Source of the DNA: Alteromonas gracilis
GTDB taxonomy: Bacteria; Pseudomonadota; Gammaproteobacteria; Enterobacterales; Alteromonadaceae
Assembly (NCBI RefSeq): GCF_002993325.1
Contig: NZ_PVNO01000024.1
Location: forward strand, 287,486-351,485
DNA: 64,000 nt
Direction of reading: 5' to 3'
In this document: piece after piece, positions 27,651 through 37,451 of the stretch
Numbering within the stretch: position 1 is the first letter of the stretch
Layout: every line of letters begins with the position of its first letter
Made by a program: the position numbers and the translations under genes
Notes under the pieces: model-generated
What the model was told of the DNA's origin: nothing
Database searches by the model: none
The model's input: the letters and a program-made list of their open reading frames with translations, nothing else

Positions 27651-28730
27651 CTATTTTAGCGTTGTCGTATCGAGGTGCTTTACCAAATAGTCGCTCAGAA
27701 ACTTTTCTGAGTTCACCCCAATGCGCTTTGCAACTGCTTCAAGCTTGGCGTCACTGCGCAGCAACACGTTTTTCGCGTATTCGAGGCGATAGTGGAAAAT
27801 AAACCGCCTGAAGTTTTTACGATCTGTCAGCTGTAAGGCCAATGCTAGTGATGTGGGGTCAATGTCAGCCCCCTTACAAAATTCATCTAGCGTTAAAAAT
27901 CGCTTTTTGTACGCTTTTGAACCTATGGTGTAGCGCTCTGCCTTAGAAATAACACTACTATTCTCATAAGGTGACGCCTTACCTTCATCTAGCCGTTCAT
28001 AGTCTAAAGGCGACGGCGACGTGCGTCGTATGAACGTTAGCGAAAACAGCACGACCAATAGTGCTGTACCTATCATTAAATGATGAAAGCTTTCCCAAAA
28101 CGGTACAGGGAAAAAGCCAAACGTAGCGGCAGTAACAAGCAAAATACTCATAAATGCCACTCCCACTAAACTTCCCATCACGCCAGCCAACTTGGGCATT
28201 TTTAGGTTTTTAATATCTACAGCCTGCTCTGGAAGATGCCTGTGATACATCTGAATATGCTCAGTAATTAAGATACCTATCAGCAATACGCTAAATCCAG
28301 TTAACAGCGACGCGATATAAGCAGGCCATAGCAGTAATGGCTGACCCGTGGGGGAAGCTGAGAGCCACTGCTGTTTGTCTTCAATGGGGATTAAAAGCAC
28401 GGTGCTCTGAAATACAGCGGTAATAACCACTGGCCACCACAATCGCTTTCTTGATGAGGGGTAAGCCAATAACATGGGCTTAATTGCCCGATAGCAACAG
28501 GTGACAGCTATAACTGCAAACACGTCTGATAAACCATAAACAAAAGCAAACTCGGTAGCTGAAGCTAGGCGCAACCATTCATCTAGCATGAAAAGAGGCC
28601 AGCAAATAAAAGCAACGCTCAGCCAGCGCTTATTGCGTAATCCCTCTTTTCGCAAGATTAAACGTGCTAGCCCGAATACATAAATGCCTATCGACGCGTA
28701 GAGAATGTAACTAAAAATAGCTGAGGTCAT
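27651..28730 (-). CDS. Membrane protein with C-terminal AraC-like helix-turn-helix
   Basis: A 359-residue protein with about seven hydrophobic segments (first at residues 5-23, last near 220-240) and then a cytosolic DNA-binding region. The C-terminal about 100 residues (FLTLDEFCKGADIDPTSLAL, NFRRFIFHYRLEYAKNVLLR, LEAVAKRIGVNSEKFLSDYL) follow the two-helix-turn-helix layout of AraC regulators, though the match is weak. It is probably a membrane-bound transcription regulator. Ligand and targets are unknown; no obvious partner gene lies next to it. Confidence 0.65.
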   Translation of the reverse strand: MTSAIFSYILYASIGIYVFGLARLILRKEGLRNKRWLSVAFICWPLFMLDEWLRLASATEFAFVYGLSDVFAVIAVTCCYRAIKPMLLAYPSSRKRLWWPVVITAVFQSTVLLIPIEDKQQWLSASPTGQPLLLWPAYIASLLTGFSVLLIGILITEHIQMYHRHLPEQAVDIKNLKMPKLAGVMGSLVGVAFMSILLVTAATFGFFPVPFWESFHHLMIGTALLVVLFSLTFIRRTSPSPLDYERLDEGKASPYENSSVISKAERYTIGSKAYKKRFLTLDEFCKGADIDPTSLALALQLTDRKNFRRFIFHYRLEYAKNVLLRSDAKLEAVAKRIGVNSEKFLSDYLVKHLDTTTLK

Positions 28731-28789
28731 CAGCGCCCTCCATCCATGAGATTTACACTGCCTTCTGGAAACTTACCCATTTAGCCCGG

Positions 28790-30295
28790 CTACCAGTATA
28801 TGTCGCGTTGCATCGCAACAGAACGCGTTCGTTCCATAATACGAATAAGCGTAGACAGTTTTTCCGCTGTCCATTTACGCACTTCATTGTGAGAATCAAC
28901 CTCGGCATCATCTATCGACTGCTTCAGCATCAAGAGTGCGTTGAGCTCATCAATACCGGTAAGCAGATCTAGCCAGGGAGCACGAAAATTTCCGCGCTCT
29001 TCCACAAACAAGTCGCCTAAAAGAAACCCACTCCATAGAGTCTGCCTAAGCACAATTTCGACCGCGCTATAGTTAACAGGTCCCATGGTCTTGCTAAGCG
29101 GCATGCTTTGTTGAACTGTCTGCCATCCCTGCGACAACCACCCTTTTGCGTGCTCAAGCACAGGATGGTCGAAGCCTGTCGCCTCACTTTGCCAAGGTTT
29201 GTTTTGTATTAGGCTGATGGCCAAGAGTTTGATATCAGTCGCTTCGTTGTCAAAAAACAACTTTTCGGGCTCATGAGCATGCATCAACCCTGCCTGACGC
29301 CCTTGAAGATAACTAACCACAGCGGGATGCTTGCTCAGTGTTTTACTAAACATGCTTTTCTTAGAAAGCAGATAGCGAAGGCTCTGCAAATCATCTTGCC
29401 ATCCCCACTTTCCTGCATGAGCCACTAGCTTTTGATGCAGGGTTAATAATTCTGGACATTGCAACACCGGGAGATAAAGCGATACGCTTTGTAGCAGCAG
29501 TCGAACGCTTTTCGCAACTTCCCCAAGCATTTTAATGGACCCGCTTTCACAAAACACATGTTCATGATGCTGCCAATGGGCCAATGCGGTTTGTACAGCA
29601 TGACAAAACGCGTCTTCTGTTGTGGTACTCTCTTCTAGTGGGAGAAAGTCCGGTAAATGACGTATTTTTGCATTGAAGCCGTGGAGTAGTTGATAGCCTT
29701 GTGCCGCTTTAGAGACATCGCTAAGCCTTACAGGCATATTGTTATTTATTAGCGCAGCCAGCGAAAACAGACTGTTTATATTGCCAGACATTAACTCAAG
29801 CTCTATCTCGTTAATCGATGAACTGGCCTTTTCTGTTGTCGCCTCGCCACAATCCAGCACGATTTCAACAACGCTATCGTCGATAGTGACCACGTAAGCA
29901 TTTCGCGTGAAATGGGTACTAAATTGCTTTGATAAGCTGGCATTTTTTACAGTTATATCCCAGCCCTGCGGCCACACGTTATTATCGAACAAGGCCAAAT
30001 CAGGACGTGAGTTTTCCAAGGCAACGTTATATTCCATACGTTTGTGTAAGCCGCCGCTTACTACACCGTTGGTTTTCAAGGTTTGCTCGTACTCACCGTT
30101 ATTTCCACGAACTCTAAACCCCATTTTATTATTTTGAAAGTCGAGTTTATCCGTGTCGTAGTAGTCGTTTTCCAATCGCATTTCGCGATGTGAATTGACG
30201 TTTATACTGTGGTTTTCAAAAAGAGGGAGGACCCGTTGAGTAAACGCTTGGTGAGCATTGTCACCTGTTACAAATTTTAATTCTATTTCTGACAT
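28790..30295 (-). CDS. ygiF: CYTH and CHAD domain protein, YgiF-type inorganic triphosphatase
   Basis: The N-terminal CYTH domain (residues 1 to about 205) opens with the diagnostic EIELKF and has further charged strand motifs (GFRVRGNNGEYEQTLK, NEIELELMSG). It hydrolyses inorganic triphosphate in E. coli YgiF. The C-terminal about 270 residues are a helical CHAD domain with scattered His/Arg. The ATG at 30295 (MSEIELKF) is preferred over 30310, as it matches the family start; 501 residues against 433 in E. coli. It is divergent from the YgiM-type gene, as in E. coli. Confidence 0.85.
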   Translation of the reverse strand: MSEIELKFVTGDNAHQAFTQRVLPLFENHSINVNSHREMRLENDYYDTDKLDFQNNKMGFRVRGNNGEYEQTLKTNGVVSGGLHKRMEYNVALENSRPDLALFDNNVWPQGWDITVKNASLSKQFSTHFTRNAYVVTIDDSVVEIVLDCGEATTEKASSSINEIELELMSGNINSLFSLAALINNNMPVRLSDVSKAAQGYQLLHGFNAKIRHLPDFLPLEESTTTEDAFCHAVQTALAHWQHHEHVFCESGSIKMLGEVAKSVRLLLQSVSLYLPVLQCPELLTLHQKLVAHAGKWGWQDDLQSLRYLLSKKSMFSKTLSKHPAVVSYLQGRQAGLMHAHEPEKLFFDNEATDIKLLAISLIQNKPWQSEATGFDHPVLEHAKGWLSQGWQTVQQSMPLSKTMGPVNYSAVEIVLRQTLWSGFLLGDLFVEERGNFRAPWLDLLTGIDELNALLMLKQSIDDAEVDSHNEVRKWTAEKLSTLIRIMERTRSVAMQRDIYW

Positions 30296-30467
30296 GGTTG
30301 CGCAAGGCACAGCTTATGATGCTGACACCATACCTCTGTCACATACTTTTCGCAATGCTACAGCGTTTTTCTGGTCTTCTAAATTTAGACAAAAGTGGAA
30401 CAAACTTGCCTTTATGGCGGTCAACCAATACCATCTTCACGTTTTAAATTCTTAAATTGGACTTCAT

Positions 30468-31070
30468 ATGATTCGAAAGTGGTTAGCAGCAGCCCTTATT
30501 GCGTGCTCTTTTCAAGCATTTTCGCTACAAGATACCGCTGATTTAGAAGCGTCTTCATCACACTATATAAGAGATGATTTGTTTATCTTTATGCATACCG
30601 GACCTGGTCGCAATTATCGCATTCTAGGTTCAATTGAAGCCGGGACGCCTATTACTGTTCTAGCAAGAGACAATGACGCTGAGTTTACGCAGGTTACTGA
30701 TCCTGAGGGTCGTAAAGGCTGGGTAGAAAGTAAATTTGTGTCTAACACAATGTCACAGGCAGAACAGCTACCCATCATTAGCGAAAAGCTTGCTCAAAGC
30801 CAAAGTGGTCTGCAGGCGGCACAGTCGGAAAATGCAAAGCTTCGTCAGCAGCTTAACGACGCTCGTCAACAGGTGTCTAAGCTTACTACTACCAATGACG
30901 AACAGGCATCTCAAATTATTCGACTTACCGCACAAGTTGAAAGTGCAAGCAAGGATGAATTGGTGACATGGTTTACCCGTGGTGGCATGGTAGCCGGTAT
31001 CGGTATTCTACTTGGCGTGCTGATAACCTACCTTCCAAAGCGCAAACGTCGAAATAGCGAATGGATGTAA
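30468..31070 (+). CDS. ygiM: TIGR04211-type SH3-domain protein (YgiM)
   Basis: A membrane-anchored protein of 200 residues. A signal peptide (WLAAALIACSFQAFS) leads into a bacterial SH3 domain (YIRDDLFIFMHTGPGRNYRI to KGWVESKFVS, residues about 34-92). A coiled-coil (QAAQSENAKLRQQLNDARQQ) follows, then a single C-terminal membrane segment (GGMVAGIGILLGVLITYL) and a basic tail. This domain order is that of YgiM/TIGR04211. The SH3 part should face the periplasm, perhaps near peptidoglycan; the function is not known in detail. It is followed by a strong terminator. Confidence 0.88.
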   Translation: MIRKWLAAALIACSFQAFSLQDTADLEASSSHYIRDDLFIFMHTGPGRNYRILGSIEAGTPITVLARDNDAEFTQVTDPEGRKGWVESKFVSNTMSQAEQLPIISEKLAQSQSGLQAAQSENAKLRQQLNDARQQVSKLTTTNDEQASQIIRLTAQVESASKDELVTWFTRGGMVAGIGILLGVLITYLPKRKRRNSEWM

Positions 31071-31107
31071 CCTAAACGCGGTTTGGCGTCGCCAAGAACC
31101 GAATAGC

Positions 31108-31142
31108 AAAAAAAATGGCCAGCATACTGCTGGCCATTTTTA
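31108..31142. terminator. Terminator between convergent ygiM and putA
   Basis: AAAATGGCCAGCA and TGCTGGCCATTTT form a 13-bp perfect stem with a 3-nt loop, with A- and T-runs on either side. It should work in both directions. Confidence 0.85.
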
Positions 31143-31166
31143 TTCGTGAAGCATTATTCCCTTTAT

Positions 31167-34100
31167 TTATTCATCATCTTCAACAAGGGTCATTAGTGAG
31201 GTGTTACCACCCGATGCTGTTGTATCAATGCTGATCGTTTTTTCAGTCATCAAACGCTGAATAAGGTTATCGTTATATTCTGCTGTGATAACAGGCAGTA
31301 TTGCGCCTTTGCGAGATGACAACATAGCCGAGATTCGAGCTGTACGTTCAGTGCTTGAATCTACTACAACACCTGCTAAATCTTCATCCATCAATAACGT
31401 ATCTAAGTGAGCTAGACGAGCCACTTGGAACAAACCTTTAGGTGCACCTGTCGATTCAAACTTGTTCTGAATTTCTACCGCTTCTTCATAGAAAATCTCA
31501 GATACCACTGACACTACTGGGTTGCCGGTTGAAAGTGCTGTTACTACAGACAACAACCAGTATTCAAACGTTACTTCTTTATCGGCAAAACAAACCAGAA
31601 TACCGCGCGGCTCTAGGTAAAGCTTGTTCGATTCACCTGTTGGCCCTGGCAAAACTTGTGGTTTTGCGAGCTTGCGCTCAACGCTGATTAGCTGCTGACG
31701 CGCCGTCGCAAGAGTACGGTTTAAATCGTCGGCAAGTTCATCAACAATATCGACTTTCGCAATTTTTGCGAGAAGCTGACGCACCATAGAGATACGGTCG
31801 TTCAACGGCGTATGACGCCACTGCACCTCTACTGCTTTCGCTTTGTCCATCATCACATGTGCACGTTCAGCAATCTTTTCATCACCTACAAGTGCAGCAT
31901 CAGTTCCGTCTACATCATCGATATGAGAAGGCTTAGGCGTGGCGCGCTCCATCATTAAGCGAGACAAATAGTTAGGACCACCAGCTTTTGGCCCCGTCCC
32001 AGAAAGTCCACGGCCACCGAACGGCTGAACGCCAACAATGGCACCAATGATATCGCGGTTAATATAAATGTTACCCGCACGGCTCTTTGCAGCAATTTCA
32101 TTGGCACGTTCTTCAATGCGCGAATGAATCCCCATAGTTAAGCCGTAACCGGTACCGTTAATTTGCTCTAGCACGTTATCAAGTTCTTTCGACTTGAAGC
32201 GCACAATGTGAACCACTGGACCAAATACTTCTTTTTCTAGCACATCGATGTCTTTAATTTCATACAACGTTGGTGGGAAGAAGGTTCCGTTTTTAAACGT
32301 CGCAGGCATTTCCGAGCGATAAAGTAATTTCGCCTTATCTTCCATCGCTTGTTGATGGTCGGTCAGACTCTTCAACGCTTTTTCGTCAATAACAGGGCCA
32401 ACATCGGTAGCAAGCTGTGTTGGGTCACCTACCGTCAACTCTTTCATCGCGCCAATAAGCATTTCGATAAGATCGTCAGCAATCTCTTCCTGAACGTAAA
32501 GCACACGAAGTGCAGAACAGCGCTGGCCGGCGCTCTGGAACCCAGAGCGAATAACATCATCAACCACCTGCTCTGGCAGTGCAGTTGAATCGACGATCAT
32601 ACAGTTTTGACCGCCTGTTTCTGCAATAAGTGGTACCTGTTCGCCGCCGCGCTCTGCCAGCACCTGAGAAATAAGCGTTCCTGTTTGCGTTGAACCTGTA
32701 AACATTACCGCTTTAATGCGCTCATCTGGCAGTAAGGTTTCACCCACTTCCTTACCTGGCGATACAATAAGTTTTAATGCATCTTCCGGTAAACCTACCG
32801 AGTGCATAATGTCTACTGCGCGCTGGGCAATGATGCTGGTTTGTTCAGCAGGTTTAGCAATAACCGTATTACCCGTTGCTAACGCTGCGGTAACTTGCCC
32901 AAGAAATATGGCCAGTGGGAAGTTCCATGGGCTGATACACAGTACCACACCGCGAGGTAGCAGACGCTGATCTTCCGCTAGTTCTTCAGCCCGTACTGCG
33001 TAATAACGGCAGAAGTCTACCGCTTCACGTACTTCATCTATGCTGTCTTGCGCAACTTTACCCGCTTCGCGCATACAAATAGCAATAAGCTCAGCCATGT
33101 GACGCTCAAGCGCATCTGCAGTGCGATTTAGAATTTCAGCGCGTTCGCTCACATCGCGCTTAGACCAAGCTTCAAAACCTGCATCAACGTCATCTAGCGC
33201 CTTACGCATATCGTCTGGCGTCGCGTAATGGTGATAACCAACAATGTCGTTGTGATCCAGAGGGTTTAATACGGGCGTAGCGCCCTCTGGTATTTCGCCA
33301 CTGGCTTTGTAGTAGTCCTTCCAACGCTCTAGTTCATGTTTTAAAGCAGTAACTGCATTCGTGTCGGTAAGGTCTAAACCACGAGAGTTATCGCGCTCAG
33401 GCGCATACAGCCCACGTGGCGTTTTTATTAACTTGTTATAACGCACCTTCAAGCGCTGGGTTTTTTCTACTGGATCTTCGAGCAAAGACTCAACCGGTTT
33501 TTCGTCGTCAACGATGGCGTTTACAAACGACGAGTTCGCGCCGTTTTCAAGAAGACGACGTACTAGGTAGGCCAATAGATCTTCGTGTTCACCCACAGGC
33601 GCGTAAACGCGACATTGAATCTTATCCTGTGTTACCACCTGATCGTAAAGGGTATCGCCCATACCGTGTAGACACTGGAATTCAAAGCCTTCTTTGTCAT
33701 CACCAGCAAGCTCAACAATCACCGATGCGGTGTAAGCATTGTGTGTAGCAAACTGCGGGTAAATAGTATCGCGGTATTCAAGTAAGCGGTTTGCACAGGC
33801 GTGGTATGACACGTCAGTTGATGACTTGCGGGTAAATACAGGAAACTCTTCGAGACCTGCTTGCTGGGTAAGCTTAATTTCCGTATCCCAGTATGCTCCC
33901 TTAACCAGACGCACCATCAATGGGCGACCTACCTCAAGGGTAAGTTCACGCAGATGTTCGATAACGTGGATGGCACGTTTTTGGTAGGCTTGCACAGCCA
34001 AGCCAAAGCCCGTCCACCCGTTTAGGTCTTCATCACGAAATACGTCTTCGATGATATCTAAAGAAAGTTCAAGACGGTCAGCTTCTTCAGCGTCTACCGT

Positions 34101-34964
34101 TAAACCAATATCGTATTCTTTCGCCATCATACACAGCGCTTTTAAACGCGGAGGAATTTCTTCCATTGCGCGTTCGCGGTGTGAAAATTCAAAACGTGGA
34201 TGAATAGCAGAAAGCTTTACTGAAATACCCGGCGAGCGCTTTGGTCCGCGTCCATTAGCCGCTTTACCGATAACCTTTATCGCCTTCACGTATGCATCGT
34301 AGTAACGCTCAGCGTCGCGCATAGTTCGTGCGCCTTCACCAAGCATGTCGTAAGAGTACACATACCCTTTGGTTTCTTTTTCTTTAGCGCGGTCGACTGC
34401 ATCTTCAATGGTTTCGCCCATAACGAACTGACGGCCCATAACGCGCATGGCAATGTTCATAGCACGGCGAATAACGGGCTCACCTAAGCGTCCAAGGGTT
34501 TGCTTCAGCAGGCCAAACTGTTCTTTCTTACGCTTGTCGGCATAGTTCACCATATTGCCGGTGAACAACAAGCCCCACGCAGATGCGTTTACAAACAATG
34601 ACTCTGAATTGCCAAGGTGCGGTGTCCACTGTCCTTGAGAGAGTTTGTCGCGAATAAGTTCATCTTGCGTAGCCTTGTCTGGCACGCGTAGCAAAGCTTC
34701 GGCCAAGCACATCAATACCACGCCTTCGGCAGTAGACAACGAGTACTCGTTTAAGAGTGCGTCTACGCCACCATGCCCTTCTTGTTCGCGGCGAATTTGT
34801 AGCACCATCTTTCGCGCTCTCTCCCACGCGCGACTGCGCGCACGAGGATTAACTTCGGCAATAGGAAGAATTTGATCTACAGCCACTGACTCACTAATGC
34901 GATAGTAGTCTCTTATGCGCTGGCGTAGGGGTGAAGTTGTATGAAGTGTGTCGTTAATGAGCAT
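31167..34964 (-). CDS. putA: Bifunctional proline dehydrogenase / L-glutamate-gamma-semialdehyde dehydrogenase PutA
   Basis: Oxidises proline to glutamate in two steps. The FAD-binding proline dehydrogenase barrel fills the first half (TVDAEEADRLELSLDIIEDV, MVRLVKGAYWDTEIK, YPQFATHNAYT). The NAD-dependent aldehyde dehydrogenase follows, with SPWNFPLAIFLGQV, FTGSTQTG and the catalytic Cys in SAGQRCSALRVLYV. It ends in a degenerate C-terminal domain. The 1265 residues lack the N-terminal ribbon-helix-helix of E. coli PutA (1320), so it should not repress its own gene directly. No putP or regulator is adjacent. Confidence 0.96.
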   Translation of the reverse strand: MLINDTLHTTSPLRQRIRDYYRISESVAVDQILPIAEVNPRARSRAWERARKMVLQIRREQEGHGGVDALLNEYSLSTAEGVVLMCLAEALLRVPDKATQDELIRDKLSQGQWTPHLGNSESLFVNASAWGLLFTGNMVNYADKRKKEQFGLLKQTLGRLGEPVIRRAMNIAMRVMGRQFVMGETIEDAVDRAKEKETKGYVYSYDMLGEGARTMRDAERYYDAYVKAIKVIGKAANGRGPKRSPGISVKLSAIHPRFEFSHRERAMEEIPPRLKALCMMAKEYDIGLTVDAEEADRLELSLDIIEDVFRDEDLNGWTGFGLAVQAYQKRAIHVIEHLRELTLEVGRPLMVRLVKGAYWDTEIKLTQQAGLEEFPVFTRKSSTDVSYHACANRLLEYRDTIYPQFATHNAYTASVIVELAGDDKEGFEFQCLHGMGDTLYDQVVTQDKIQCRVYAPVGEHEDLLAYLVRRLLENGANSSFVNAIVDDEKPVESLLEDPVEKTQRLKVRYNKLIKTPRGLYAPERDNSRGLDLTDTNAVTALKHELERWKDYYKASGEIPEGATPVLNPLDHNDIVGYHHYATPDDMRKALDDVDAGFEAWSKRDVSERAEILNRTADALERHMAELIAICMREAGKVAQDSIDEVREAVDFCRYYAVRAEELAEDQRLLPRGVVLCISPWNFPLAIFLGQVTAALATGNTVIAKPAEQTSIIAQRAVDIMHSVGLPEDALKLIVSPGKEVGETLLPDERIKAVMFTGSTQTGTLISQVLAERGGEQVPLIAETGGQNCMIVDSTALPEQVVDDVIRSGFQSAGQRCSALRVLYVQEEIADDLIEMLIGAMKELTVGDPTQLATDVGPVIDEKALKSLTDHQQAMEDKAKLLYRSEMPATFKNGTFFPPTLYEIKDIDVLEKEVFGPVVHIVRFKSKELDNVLEQINGTGYGLTMGIHSRIEERANEIAAKSRAGNIYINRDIIGAIVGVQPFGGRGLSGTGPKAGGPNYLSRLMMERATPKPSHIDDVDGTDAALVGDEKIAERAHVMMDKAKAVEVQWRHTPLNDRISMVRQLLAKIAKVDIVDELADDLNRTLATARQQLISVERKLAKPQVLPGPTGESNKLYLEPRGILVCFADKEVTFEYWLLSVVTALSTGNPVVSVVSEIFYEEAVEIQNKFESTGAPKGLFQVARLAHLDTLLMDEDLAGVVVDSSTERTARISAMLSSRKGAILPVITAEYNDNLIQRLMTEKTISIDTTASGGNTSLMTLVEDDE

Positions 34965-35408
34965 CGCAACCCTTTCATAGAAATAGCTGTAATAAAAAGC
35001 GTTCCCGCCGTGTATGACTACTCACGGTTACATGGAAGCGTGGAAAAAACAAGCAAAGTCGAAACCCTGCACTGACGTATCGTTAATCTTTAAACTTTAT
35101 ACTTTTGGATGAAGATCACGACGGCGCCAAATTTGCGCGGATGGTAGCACAGAAAAAAGCCCTGCCAAGCCCCTGTCAACAAAGTTTTTTTAAACCCGTG
35201 TCAAGCTGCATAGCCAGTGGGTTAGATGACATTTAATAACATGTCGCAGACACATTTTTTTATCGTTTTTCTTACTGCTTCACGAAGTCTTTAAATTGTA
35301 AAAAACATATGATTTTAGACACGTATTTTTAAGCTGTTAGAAAAAAGCATTTAATAAAAAAACGTCTACACTTAGGAAAAACTATAATTAATAGATAGGT
35401 TTTGCCTT
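34965..35408. other. Divergent intergenic region putA / chemoreceptor
   Basis: No gene is supported in this 444-bp gap. A TATAAT hexamer at 35383-35388, just ahead of the chemoreceptor ATG, has no convincing -35 partner. The AT content rises sharply from about 35180 to the ATG, as expected of a promoter region. I see no operator I can name. Confidence 0.3.
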
Positions 35409-37031
35409 ATGTGGTTAAGAAAATTTAGTTTGATACAGCGCCTAGGTATCATCGCAGCGCTCATCACGCTGTTATTTGTTTTACTTACAGCGCTGGTTTT
35501 AAACAGGCACTACGAAGCCCTAAAACAAAAGTCATATGATGAAAATCAGCACCTCGTAGAAGTCGTTCACACTATGCTCGCCAGCTTTGCTGAGCAAGAG
35601 GGTGTAGCTGAAGACACGGCTAAAAGTCAGGCACTCGCCGCCGTCAAAGCCTTAAGGTACGACGGCAGCAACTACTTTTGGATCCAAGATCAAACCCCCT
35701 CCATGGTTATGCATCCAATCAAGCCCGCCCTTGACGGGCAAGATCTACGCACTTTCAAAGACGGCAACGGAAAGCCATTTTTTGTTGAAATGGCACAACG
35801 GGTAAAAGCGCAAGGCGACGGCTTCGTTGATTACGTATGGCCACTCCCAGGTGAAGAAGTCCCAACAGATAAAATCTCTTACGTGAAAGAATTTAAACCG
35901 TGGGGTTGGACGGTAGGTTCAGGGATTTACCTGACAAATCTTGAAAAAGAATACGCCCATTTGCGTAACGTCATTATTGTATTCTGTGTGGTGAGCATTA
36001 TTTTAGTGGTTCTGCTTATTTATGTTATCGGCGGCAGTATTGTAAAACCGGTTCAAGAAGTTACAGAACGGATGAAGGATATCTCGCAAGGTGAAGGTGA
36101 CCTAACCCGTTCTCTGCCAGAATCAGGGCAAGACGAAATTACGCGATTAGCACGCTACTTTAATGAATATACTGAAAAAATGCGTCAATCCTTATTGGGT
36201 ATTCGTGAAAACATTAATTCACTCACTCAGCAGGCAGAATTAGTAGAGTCGTCCAGTCAAAACAGTAACGCGCAGGCCCAAACACAGAACGAAAATATGC
36301 TTCAAGTTGCTGCGGCAATGGAAGAGATGACAACGCAGATAAATGACGTGAGTAGCAATGCCGATTCAGCCGAGAAGAGTACGAGTAGCGCAAGAACAAA
36401 TGTGCAACAAGGTGCAGCAGTAGTAGATAGCACTGTAGAAGACATTCGATCTTTAACCTCTGATATTGAAAGTGTTAGCCGTGTGGTAACTGAGCTGGCT
36501 GCACAAACAGAAAGTATTGGCGCAGTGCTTGATGTAATTCGGGGTATAGCTGAACAAACCAACCTACTGGCTTTAAATGCTGCTATAGAAGCGGCACGGG
36601 CTGGTGAACAAGGTAGAGGTTTTGCTGTCGTTGCCGATGAAGTTCGTACACTAGCCAGTCGCACAGGTCAAAGTACCGATGAAATACAGGCTATGATTGA
36701 AAAATTACAAAGCAACGCGAAAAGCGCAGTAGACGCTGTGAAAGTCAGTCAAACAGCCTCTACCAAAACCGTTGATAACGCCATTCAAGCAAATATAAAC
36801 TTGCAAGAAGCCGACCGCCTAATGACAGAGATTGCTGATATGAGTAGCGAGATAGCAAGAGCCACTGAGCAACAGGCAGAGGCCGCTACCGAGGCCAACA
36901 TGCGTATTAACGCGCTATCGGGTGCTGCTGATATTAGCCTGCGCACTGCAGACGAATTAGCGGCCGCCAGTCAGGCATTACGCAGCAGTTGTTTATCAAT
37001 CATGGATATCGCAAACCGCTTTAAATTATAA
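35409..37031 (+). CDS. Methyl-accepting chemotaxis protein with single Cache domain
   Basis: A 540-residue chemoreceptor with TM1 at about 10-31, a periplasmic sCache_2 domain (residues about 35-185, with [20 protein letters not shown] and [20 protein letters not shown]) and TM2 at about 190-213. A HAMP domain ([15 protein letters not shown]) precedes the cytoplasmic signalling domain with the hairpin tip [20 protein letters not shown]. The tip matches the [19 protein letters not shown] consensus exactly. sCache_2 receptors often bind small organic acids; the ligand here is not known. There is no CheW-binding pentapeptide at the C-terminus. Confidence 0.93.
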   Translation: MWLRKFSLIQRLGIIAALITLLFVLLTALVLNRHYEALKQKSYDENQHLVEVVHTMLASFAEQEGVAEDTAKSQALAAVKALRYDGSNYFWIQDQTPSMVMHPIKPALDGQDLRTFKDGNGKPFFVEMAQRVKAQGDGFVDYVWPLPGEEVPTDKISYVKEFKPWGWTVGSGIYLTNLEKEYAHLRNVIIVFCVVSIILVVLLIYVIGGSIVKPVQEVTERMKDISQGEGDLTRSLPESGQDEITRLARYFNEYTEKMRQSLLGIRENINSLTQQAELVESSSQNSNAQAQTQNENMLQVAAAMEEMTTQINDVSSNADSAEKSTSSARTNVQQGAAVVDSTVEDIRSLTSDIESVSRVVTELAAQTESIGAVLDVIRGIAEQTNLLALNAAIEAARAGEQGRGFAVVADEVRTLASRTGQSTDEIQAMIEKLQSNAKSAVDAVKVSQTASTKTVDNAIQANINLQEADRLMTEIADMSSEIARATEQQAEAATEANMRINALSGAADISLRTADELAAASQALRSSCLSIMDIANRFKL

Positions 37032-37451
37032 ATCGTGTGATAGTAGCGTTCGCTATGGAAGAACGCTTGACCGATACAGAGTAGATATATCTTAAAATAA
37101 AAGTCTAAAAAGTGGCTAGCCTTTACTTTCGATAAGTAAAGGCTGCCTCACACACCGCTTCCTATGTTAAGTAGGCTACCTCAACGCCAAGTTGTAGGGC
37201 AGCTTCAAGCATTTCAAATTTGAAAAACGATATGTCGTAATCAGGCTCTACAGTGTTGACTGCAAAATAACCGCCCAATTAAACATTCTGTATGCTCGCT
37301 ACGTATGGAAGATTGCTGCTGTCTGCATTACACTGATCAGCACTAATGTTAGCGGTCTTTCGCACGCTTTCTGACGATTTCAAGAGCAAGCGCAAAAAAT
37401 GAAGTGCAAAAGCAAAAGCTGCTAAGCGCTTTAATATCAAGGAGTTGAAAT
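37032..37451. other. Intergenic region with a possible minus-strand gene fragment
   Basis: This 420-bp gap has no complete gene. On the minus strand, from 37278 to a TAG at 37162-37164, an open stretch without a start reads GGYFAVNTVEPDYDISFFKF then EMLEAALQLGVEVAYLT. Its composition looks protein-like, and a stop directly precedes it. It may be the tail of a decayed gene or chance. I could not assign a family. Confidence 0.25.

Noticed and set aside
33416..33748. 110-residue plus-strand frame over putA
   Set aside because: Shadow of the putA coding frame; composition is not protein-like.
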